In this document: piece after piece, positions 5,510 through 10,002 of the stretch
Layout: the number at the start of each line of letters is the position of its first letter
How positions within the stretch are numbered: position 1 is the first letter of the stretch
Source of the DNA: WYZ-LMO11 sp964617245
Lineage (GTDB): Archaea; Thermoproteota; Methanomethylicia; Methanomethylicales; Methanomethylicaceae
Assembly (NCBI GenBank): GCA_964617245.1
Contig: CAZTWF010000055.1
Coordinates: 1 to 10,002, forward strand
Reading direction: 5' to 3'
Length of the DNA: 10,002 bases
Notes under the pieces: generated by a model
The model's input: the letters and a program-made list of their open reading frames with translations, nothing else
What the model was told of the DNA's origin: nothing
The model's database searches: none
Translations under genes and position numbers: made by a program

Positions 5510-7072
5510 ATGAAGTTAAATATAAAAGAAATATTAAAAAGAGCAGATGAAGATTTTGAAAAAGCATGGAAGGAATTAATTATTGAAGGAAAAGGAGTAT
5601 TTAAAATAAGAAGAAAAGGAAATCCTCATATAATAATGGAAACAATAAATAAATTAAGAGAAATTTATTTAGATTTAGGATTTGATGAAGTAATAAATCC
5701 AATGATAGTTGATGAAGTAGATATTTATAAACAATATGGAAGAGAAGCTCCTGCAATTTTAGATAGATGTTATTATCTTGCTACTCTTCCTAGACCTGAT
5801 ATAGGAATAGGGAAAGATGAAATTGAAAAATTAAAAGAAATTGGAGTTCCAGTAGATGAAGAAAATATTAAAAAATTAAAAAATATATTACATGATTATA
5901 AAAAAGGAAGAATAGATGGTGATGATTTAGTAGAAAAAATTTCAGAAGAATTAAATATAGAAGATACTTTAGCATTAAAAATATTAAATGATGTATTTCC
6001 TCAATTTAAAAAACTTGAACCTATTCCATCAAGACAATTATTAAGATCCCATATGACAAGTGCATGGTTTTTAACATGTGCTGCAATTCAATATAAACTT
6101 GAAAAACCAATAATGTTATTTTCTATTGGATTAAGAGCAAGAAGAGAACAAAAAGAAGATGAAAAACATTTAAGATTTCATCATGTTGCTTCTTCTATTA
6201 TTATGGATGAAGAAGTATCAGTAGAAGATGGAAAAATTATTTGTAATGAAATTCTTAAAAGACTTGGATTTAATGAAATTAAATTTGAAAAGAAAAAAAT
6301 AACTGCAAAATATTATGCTCCTGGTACTGAATATGAAGTATTTGCAAAATTAGGAAATTCTGATTGGTTTGAAGTTATAGATTTTGGATTATATAGTCCT
6401 ATTGCATTAGCAAGATATGAAATAGAGTATCCTGTATTAAATATTGGAATTGGAGTAGAAAGAATTGCTGCATTATTATATGGATATAAAGATTTAAGAG
6501 AATTATCTTATCCTCAATTTTATGGAGAATGGATATTATCTGATAATTCTCTTGTAAAACATATAAGATTTATAGAAGAACCAAAAACAAAAGAAGGAAT
6601 TATTATTGAAAAAGCAATTATAAAGACAATAGAAGAAAATAGAAATGCTAATAGTCCATGTGAATTTATAGCATATGAAGGAAAAATTTTAGGAAAAAAT
6701 ATAATAGTAAAAGTATTTGAAAGAGATCCAAATGTAAAACTTGTTGGTCCTGCTGCTTTTAATGAAGTTTATATTTATAATGGTAATATAATAGGAATTC
6801 CTGAAAAAGGTTTAGAAGATATTGAAATTATTAAAGAAGCAAGAGAAAAAGGAATTAGAACAAGAATAAGATATTTAGATGCAATTGCAAAAGCTGCAGC
6901 AGCAAGAATTGAAAAATATGGAGAAATAGAAATGAGAGTAAGAATGGTAAAACAATTAAGTGATATAAATCTTTCATTAAGTGATATTGCTTTAAGATAT
7001 ATTACAAGTAAAAGAGGAAGAATTGATATAAGAGGACCTGTATTTATAGGAATATATTCAAAATATGTTTAA
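5510..7072 (+). CDS. sepS: O-phosphoserine--tRNA(Cys) ligase (SepRS)
   Basis: Class II aminoacyl-tRNA synthetase that charges tRNA-Cys with O-phosphoserine; SepCysS (usually with SepCysE) then converts it to Cys-tRNA. From ATG 5510 the protein has 520 residues, slightly below the roughly 535-540 of methanogen SepRS. Family features in order are VINPMIVDEVDIYKQYG (61-77), LDRCYYLATLPRPDIGIG (84-101), the phosphoserine-pocket region SHMTSAWF (180-187, Thr183), motif 2 GLRARREQKEDEKHLRFHHV (207-226), and motif 3 NIGIGVERIAALLYG (311-325). The C-terminal region (about 360-520) is the anticodon-binding part. Together these distinguish it from the related PheRS alpha subunit. Its end overlaps the next gene by eight bases. 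Neither SepCysS nor SepCysE lies in this window. Confidence 0.93.
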   Translation: MKLNIKEILKRADEDFEKAWKELIIEGKGVFKIRRKGNPHIIMETINKLREIYLDLGFDEVINPMIVDEVDIYKQYGREAPAILDRCYYLATLPRPDIGIGKDEIEKLKEIGVPVDEENIKKLKNILHDYKKGRIDGDDLVEKISEELNIEDTLALKILNDVFPQFKKLEPIPSRQLLRSHMTSAWFLTCAAIQYKLEKPIMLFSIGLRARREQKEDEKHLRFHHVASSIIMDEEVSVEDGKIICNEILKRLGFNEIKFEKKKITAKYYAPGTEYEVFAKLGNSDWFEVIDFGLYSPIALARYEIEYPVLNIGIGVERIAALLYGYKDLRELSYPQFYGEWILSDNSLVKHIRFIEEPKTKEGIIIEKAIIKTIEENRNANSPCEFIAYEGKILGKNIIVKVFERDPNVKLVGPAAFNEVYIYNGNIIGIPEKGLEDIEIIKEAREKGIRTRIRYLDAIAKAAAARIEKYGEIEMRVRMVKQLSDINLSLSDIALRYITSKRGRIDIRGPVFIGIYSKYV

Positions 7073-7667
7073 TATAGAAAAAGCAATTAATGCTCAAATA
7101 TTAATATCAAAAAAAGTAATTAAAAAGAAATTAGAAAAAGAACCTAAGACTATTTGTGGAATGGATATATCTTATAAGAATAATTATGGATTTGGTGTTG
7201 CTGTAATATTATCATATCCAGATTTAAAATTATTAGATATAGTAATAACTAAAAGAAAACCTCCTATTCCTTATATACCAACATTTTTAGCATTTAGAGA
7301 AATGCCATTTTTATTTGAATTAATTAAAAAAGCAAAAGCAGATGTATATATAATAAATGGTCATGGAATTTGTCATCCAAGAAAATGTGGAATTGCTACA
7401 CATTTTGGAGTATGTTTTAAAGTTCCAACTATAGGTATTGCAAAAAAATTAATAAAAGGATTTAAAGTAATAGAAGATAATGTATTATTTAATAATGAAA
7501 TTATTGGTAAAAAATATAAAAATTTCTATATAAGTATAGGAAATTTAATAACATTAGAGGATGCTTTTAATATTATATATAATTGTACAATATATAATCT
7601 TCCAGAACCTTTAAGATTAGCTCATAATATATCAAAAAATATAAAAAAGGATGATAAAAATGAATAA
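7065..7667 (+). CDS. nfi: Endonuclease V homologue with altered metal-site motif
   Basis: Endonuclease V cleaves DNA, and in many organisms RNA, one phosphodiester 3' of deaminated bases such as inosine. The 200-residue protein covers the whole fold. Conserved parts are GMDISYK (32-38, Asp34), PPIPYIPTFLAFRE (66-79, wedge Tyr70 and Glu79), INGHGICHPRKCGIATHFGV (97-116), PTIGIAKKLI (121-130) and EPLRLAHN (181-188, His187). In the third block the nearly invariant metal-binding Asp (Asp110 of the Thermotoga enzyme, in 'DGHG') is Asn98, encoded by AAT at 7356-7358. The 'YxPG' turn is also changed to YIPT. All other catalytic positions remain, so the protein may be less active, use a changed metal site, or only bind. 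The ATG at 7065 lies inside the sepS end, and the stop overlaps the preferred ribK start. Confidence 0.9.
   Translation: MFNIEKAINAQILISKKVIKKKLEKEPKTICGMDISYKNNYGFGVAVILSYPDLKLLDIVITKRKPPIPYIPTFLAFREMPFLFELIKKAKADVYIINGHGICHPRKCGIATHFGVCFKVPTIGIAKKLIKGFKVIEDNVLFNNEIIGKKYKNFYISIGNLITLEDAFNIIYNCTIYNLPEPLRLAHNISKNIKKDDKNE
7649..7655 (+). promoter_or_regulatory. Shine-Dalgarno that points to ATG 7660 for ribK
   Basis: GGATGAT lies four bases before ATG 7660. The same string followed by a short A-rich spacer precedes the ribL start on the other strand. The earlier in-frame ATG (7651) lies inside this site, so it is less likely to be used. Confidence 0.6.
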
Positions 7668-8343
7668 TGAACTAATAAATAGTGAATTATGGTTTACATT
7701 ATATTATTTATTTAAAATAGGAGGATATAAAGGAAGTATTTTTATTGGAACAGAAGATCTGGGAAAAATATTAGGAGTTTCTCAACAAACTGCATCAAGA
7801 AGAATTTTAGATTTATTAAAAGAAGGATATATTGAAAGAGAAATAAGAAAAAATGGTCAAATAATAACAATAACAGAAAAAGGATTTAATTTATTAAAAG
7901 AAATATATAAAGGATTAAAAGAAGGATTTGAAGAAAAAGAAAAATTCTATTTTATTAAAGGTTATGTATTTACTGGATTTGGAGAAGGAGCTTATTATAT
8001 TACAAGACCTGGATATTATAAACAATTTGAAGAAAAACTTGGATTAAAACCATTTCCTGGTACTTTAAATTTAAAATTAAAATCTTTAGAAGATATTAAA
8101 ATAAGAAAAGAACTTGAAATTCTTCCTGGAATAATAATAAAAGGATTTATAGATAATGAAAGAAGTTATGGAAATGTAAAATGTTTTAAAGTAAAAATAT
8201 ATGATGAAATTGATGGTGCTTTACTTTTAATTGATAGAACTCATTATAATAAAGATGTTATAGAAGTAATATCAGAAGAAAATATTAGAAAAAAATATAA
8301 TCTTAAAGATGGTGATTTGGTTTATTTGAAGGTAATGATTTAA
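7660..8343 (+). CDS. ribK: CTP-dependent riboflavin kinase fused to a winged-helix domain (RibK/RbkR type)
   Basis: Archaeal riboflavin kinase phosphorylates riboflavin to FMN, usually with CTP as donor. From ATG 7660 there are 227 residues. Residues 1 to about 90 form a MarR-like winged-helix domain, with recognition helix VSQQTASRRILDLLKEGYIE (40-59) and a wing around NGQIITIT (65-72). Residues 97-227 are the kinase (DUF120) domain: GFGEGAYYITRPGYYKQF (106-123), GLKPFPGTLNL (128-138) and RTHY (193-196). Homologues of this two-domain form (RbkR) regulate riboflavin and other vitamin genes in several archaea, so the protein is probably both enzyme and transcription factor; its targets are unknown. 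ATG 7651 is an alternative start. The 3' end overlaps convergent ribL by 41 bases, pairing the FMN and FAD steps. Confidence 0.93.
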   Translation: MNNELINSELWFTLYYLFKIGGYKGSIFIGTEDLGKILGVSQQTASRRILDLLKEGYIEREIRKNGQIITITEKGFNLLKEIYKGLKEGFEEKEKFYFIKGYVFTGFGEGAYYITRPGYYKQFEEKLGLKPFPGTLNLKLKSLEDIKIRKELEILPGIIIKGFIDNERSYGNVKCFKVKIYDEIDGALLLIDRTHYNKDVIEVISEENIRKKYNLKDGDLVYLKVMI

Positions 8344-8737
8344 TTATTTCTCTAATCATTGATGAGCTTATATTTCCATATTTTTCAAGTCTAACTATTT
8401 TAATATTCAGATTTTTCTTTAATAAAAATTCTTCTAAATCTTTTTGATCATAACCTAATGCAATTATATCTGGTTTTACTTCATTAATAATAGAAATAAT
8501 ATCAAAATCTTCTCTTCCTAATATTGCTTTATCTACTGGTTTTAAAGCTTCAACTAATGCTCTTCTATGTTCTTCATTCATTATTGGAGGATGTCCTTTT
8601 CTTTTAATAATTGTAGAATCTCTTGCAATAATAACTATTAATTCTGCATTTTCTCCTCCTAATTTTTTTGCTTCTTCAAGATATCTTAAATGTCCATAAT
8701 GTAAAAGATCAAAACAACCTGCAGCTAATACTCTCAT
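8303..8737 (-). CDS. ribL: Archaeal FAD synthetase (FMN adenylyltransferase)
   Basis: Transfers AMP from ATP (or NMP from other nucleotides) to FMN, giving FAD. The 144-residue protein is a single nucleotidyltransferase domain of usual RibL length. Motifs are GCFDLLHYGHLRYLEEAKKLG (first part 7-16, with HYGH at 13-16), RKGHPPIMNEEHRRALVEAL (46-65), GYDQ and the C-terminal ISSSMIREI, the family's counterpart of ISSTxIR. NadM, also in this window, shares the fold but has GRYQPFHKGH and YSGTEIR instead. The ATG overlaps the stop of the DUF357 gene (ATGA), with GGATGAT just upstream inside that gene. It is the last gene of the dph5 run and faces ribK, whose product makes its substrate; the two 3' ends overlap by 41 bp. 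Confidence 0.93.
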   Translation of the reverse strand: MRVLAAGCFDLLHYGHLRYLEEAKKLGGENAELIVIIARDSTIIKRKGHPPIMNEEHRRALVEALKPVDKAILGREDFDIISIINEVKPDIIALGYDQKDLEEFLLKKNLNIKIVRLEKYGNISSSMIREIIKSLPSNKPNHHL

Positions 8738-9000
8738 TTTTCATCATCCCATTTTATCCATCCAAAATTTTTACATGCATCTAATATTCCTTCACAATAA
8801 GCAATACATACTATTCCAGTAATATATTCACCTTTATTAAAATAATATTTAGAATCTTCAAAATAATTTTTAGATAAAGAAATATTATATTCTAAAGAAG
8901 ATTTAATTGATAAATCATTTGGAGGAATAATTTTTAATTTTTTAAATACTTTTTCAGTATTTTTTATATATTTTTCTAATAATTCCTTAGCATTATTCAT
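8734..9000 (-). CDS. DUF357 family protein
   Basis: A small 88-residue protein predicted to be mostly helical, with many Lys and Glu and no signal peptide or membrane segment. The C-terminal half, YFEDSKYYFNKGEYITGIVC (56-75) followed by AYCEGILDACKNFGWIKW, is the recognisable part of archaeal DUF357 proteins, a TPR-like helical repeat pattern. The function is unknown. It is preceded by a perfect AGGAGG (minus strand, 9008-9013) seven bases before its ATG, the strongest ribosome binding site in the window, located in the last codons of dph5. It overlaps ribL by four bases. I recall DUF357 genes next to ribL in other archaea, which suggests a link to flavin or nucleotide metabolism, but nothing in the sequence itself shows one. 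Confidence 0.8.
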   Translation of the reverse strand: MNNAKELLEKYIKNTEKVFKKLKIIPPNDLSIKSSLEYNISLSKNYFEDSKYYFNKGEYITGIVCIAYCEGILDACKNFGWIKWDDEK

Positions 9001-9001
9001 T

Positions 9002-9787
9002 TCATATCCTCCTATTTTTTAATAATTCTTTATCAACTTTTGCAAAAATAATTAATGCTTCTTCTTCCATAAAATGTAATCTTCCTGGAATTACTAAACA
9101 ATGTGGTGGAGGACCAAAATCAATTTTTATTATATCAGAAATTCTTCCTCCTTTTATAAATTGATTTGGACCTCCTATTCTTGCAATTCCAATTACTAAT
9201 AAATCTGAATTTATAATACCTTCTTTTCTTCTATTTTCCATTTCTATAAGCATAGCCAATCCATCATTTACTGACATATATTTATCTTCTCTTAAATCTA
9301 AAAAGAATAATGTATGTAAACCTAAAGAAAGATTTTGTTTTAAAGTATCATATGGTACTTCTGAATAATTATCAGGAAATGTTATAGTTGCAGATCTTCC
9401 AAATTTATAATTTTGTAAACCAATTTCTCCAGGAATAATAGATATTATTGATGGTGCATGAGCAATATTTACTTTAATTCCTTGTCTTTCAGCTCTTATT
9501 CTTAATTCAATATGTGTTGTAGCAATAAAAGGATCTCCTGGTGTTAATATTGAAATATTATTTTCTTTTGCTTTTTTTAAAATTATATCTCCATCTTCAA
9601 TAAATTTTCTATCAATAATTATTATTTTTTTTCCAATAATTTTCTCTAATGAATCTATATTAAGATATGGTATTATACTTATATATTCTTCTAAAAATAT
9701 AATATCTGAATTTCTTGCAAGTTCTAATCCATATAAAGTAATTCCTTTTTCATCATATACTCCTAAACCAATAAAATTTAATGTCAT
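9002..9787 (-). CDS. dphB: Diphthine synthase (diphthamide biosynthesis methyltransferase)
   Basis: SAM-dependent enzyme that adds methyl groups to the modified histidine of translation elongation factor 2 during diphthamide formation. From ATG 9787 the protein has 261 residues, normal for the family. Features: N-terminal LNFIGLGVYDEKGITLYGLE (3-22), LTPGDPFIATTHIEL (81-95) with the GDP.ATTH SAM-binding loop, PSIISIIPGEIGLQNYKFGR (112-131), and the C-terminal GPPPHCLVIPGRLHFMEEEA (225-244). A TTG nine bases upstream could extend the protein by three residues, but the ATG gives the family's usual N-terminus. No Shine-Dalgarno precedes it, so it may be leaderless. It heads the minus-strand operon with the DUF357 gene (one-base gap) and ribL, and shares its upstream region with the tRNA gene. 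Confidence 0.96.
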   Translation of the reverse strand: MTLNFIGLGVYDEKGITLYGLELARNSDIIFLEEYISIIPYLNIDSLEKIIGKKIIIIDRKFIEDGDIILKKAKENNISILTPGDPFIATTHIELRIRAERQGIKVNIAHAPSIISIIPGEIGLQNYKFGRSATITFPDNYSEVPYDTLKQNLSLGLHTLFFLDLREDKYMSVNDGLAMLIEMENRRKEGIINSDLLVIGIARIGGPNQFIKGGRISDIIKIDFGPPPHCLVIPGRLHFMEEEALIIFAKVDKELLKNRRI

Positions 9788-9846
9788 ATTAATCAATTAA
9801 AGAATAATGGAAAAATTATTAAATTTTTATCTTTATTAGTAAAATA
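9788..9846. promoter_or_regulatory. Divergent promoter region between dph5 and tRNA-Lys
   Basis: A 59-bp, almost pure AT stretch. Around 9811-9830 (TTATTAAATTTTTAT and its complement) lies TATA-like sequence about 20-30 bases before both the tRNA 5' end (9847) and the dph5 ATG (9787), so one element region may serve both directions. No better-defined box or BRE can be picked out in such AT-rich sequence. Confidence 0.35.
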
Positions 9847-9935
9847 GGGCCTGTAGCTCAGCAAGGTAGAGCGGTGGACATAGGCCGAAGCTCTTAACCC
9901 ATTGGTCGAGGGTTCAAATCCCTCCAGGCCCGCCA
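9847..9935 (+). tRNA. tRNA-Lys (CUU) with a 12-nt intron and encoded CCA
   Basis: Acceptor stem GGGCCTG (9847-9853) pairs exactly with CAGGCCC (9925-9931), followed by discriminator G and an encoded CCA (9933-9935). The D stem is GCTC/GAGC (9856-9859, 9869-9872). The T arm is GAGGG-TTCAAAT-CCCTC (9908-9924) and the variable loop is TGGTC. The anticodon loop CTCTTAA (9891-9897) has anticodon CTT at 9893-9895, giving lysine. The 3' anticodon strand is CCCAT (9898-9902). Its 5' partner GTGG (9874-9877) is separated from the last stem G (9890) by 12 extra bases; removing 9878-9889 gives the stem GTGGG/CCCAT with one G-U pair. Mature length is 77 including CCA. The GC-rich gene stands out sharply from the AT-rich surroundings. 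Confidence 0.95.
9878..9889 (+). other. Predicted tRNA intron at non-canonical position 30/31
   Basis: ACATAGGCCGAA interrupts the 5' strand of the anticodon stem, not the usual site after position 37. A complete bulge-helix-bulge can be drawn. Outer helix AGAG (9868-9871) pairs with CTCT (9891-9894). The central 4-bp helix CGGT (9872-9875) pairs with GCCG (9884-9887), the last pair being U-G. The 3-nt bulges are GGA (9876-9878) and AAG (9888-9890), with a 5-nt loop CATAG (9879-9883). Cutting after the second base of each bulge removes exactly these 12 bases and restores a proper stem. Confidence 0.85.
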
Positions 9936-10002
9936 TTTAATTAAATTATTTTTTAATATAATATAAAATAACTTATTAATGAAATTAAAAAACAATATAT
10001 AG
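9936..10002 (+). terminator. T-run downstream of tRNA-Lys
   Basis: Six T residues at 9949-9954, 14 bases after the CCA, are a plausible archaeal terminator for the tRNA transcript. The remaining 48 bases are AT-rich with no credible gene start, end or structured RNA. Confidence 0.4.

Noticed and set aside
9788..9796. TTG at 9796 as the dph5 start
   Set aside because: It would add only three residues before the normal N-terminus of the family, and ATG 9787 is available.
9878..9890. Treating the extra bases of the tRNA as a long variable arm or as a pseudogene
   Set aside because: The insert lies 5' of the anticodon loop, not in the variable region. All other arms pair well, and a complete bulge-helix-bulge excises the insert precisely.
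9979..10002. Short open frame starting at an ATG near the right edge
   Set aside because: It reaches a stop after seven codons and has no ribosome binding site.
1..10002. CRISPR array, insertion sequence, prophage or defence genes
   Set aside because: No spaced direct repeats, transposase or integrase motifs, or defence domains were seen. All long frames are accounted for by housekeeping families.

Overview
This window comes from a very AT-rich archaeal chromosome; by eye roughly three quarters of the bases are A or T, and the tRNA is the only GC-rich island. The archaeal assignment rests on archaea-only or archaeal-type proteins: NadM, the CTP-type riboflavin kinase, RibL, a short Taw1, Dph5, a DUF357 protein, an MJ1316-domain protein and a 20S proteasome beta subunit. 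The beta subunit resembles the Thr1-lacking paralogue of Sulfolobus-type crenarchaea, and the tRNA intron sits at a non-canonical position, which also points towards the TACK/Thermoproteota side. The phosphoseryl-tRNA synthetase (SepRS) is known mainly from methanogens and Archaeoglobus, and has been reported in some uncultured archaeal lineages. Together these suggest an uncultured TACK lineage, possibly related to methanogenic groups, but the lineage is inference.

Layout. Positions 1-1102: the last codons of an upstream gene (possibly SAM hydroxide adenosyltransferase), then nadM, converging on and overlapping ogt. Positions 1137-3311: rtcA on the plus strand converges on a minus-strand pair made of an MJ1316-domain gene and a NOG1/OBG-type GTPase. 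Positions 3336-8343: a tight plus-strand run of six genes, psmB (Thr1 replaced by Ala), taw1, a translin/Trax-like gene, sepS, an endonuclease V gene with an altered metal-site motif, and ribK. Positions 8303-9787: a minus-strand run dph5, DUF357 gene, ribL, converging on ribK. Positions 9847-9935: tRNA-Lys(CUU), interrupted by a predicted 12-nt intron between positions 30 and 31. The final 67 bases show no gene.

How the genes fit together. RNA metabolism dominates: tRNA charging (SepRS), wyosine formation (Taw1), RNA 3'-end cyclisation (RtcA), a predicted cyclic-end recognition protein (MJ1316), a possible RNase (translin/Trax-like), a nuclease acting on deaminated nucleic acid (EndoV), and diphthamide synthesis on elongation factor 2 (Dph5). 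The second theme is cofactor nucleotides: NadM makes NAD, and RibK followed by RibL makes FMN then FAD, the latter two encoded tail to tail. Genes are packed with 1-4 nt gaps or ATGA overlaps. Internal genes of operons mostly carry Shine-Dalgarno sequences (GGTGA, GGATGAT, AGGAGG), whereas several first genes lack one and may be leaderless. All three convergent gene pairs overlap at their 3' ends.

No mobile element, CRISPR array or defence island is visible. The most unusual items are the 12-nt tRNA intron with its bulge-helix-bulge formed from the D stem, the Asp-to-Asn change in EndoV, the noncatalytic proteasome subunit, and SepRS beside a translin-like gene.
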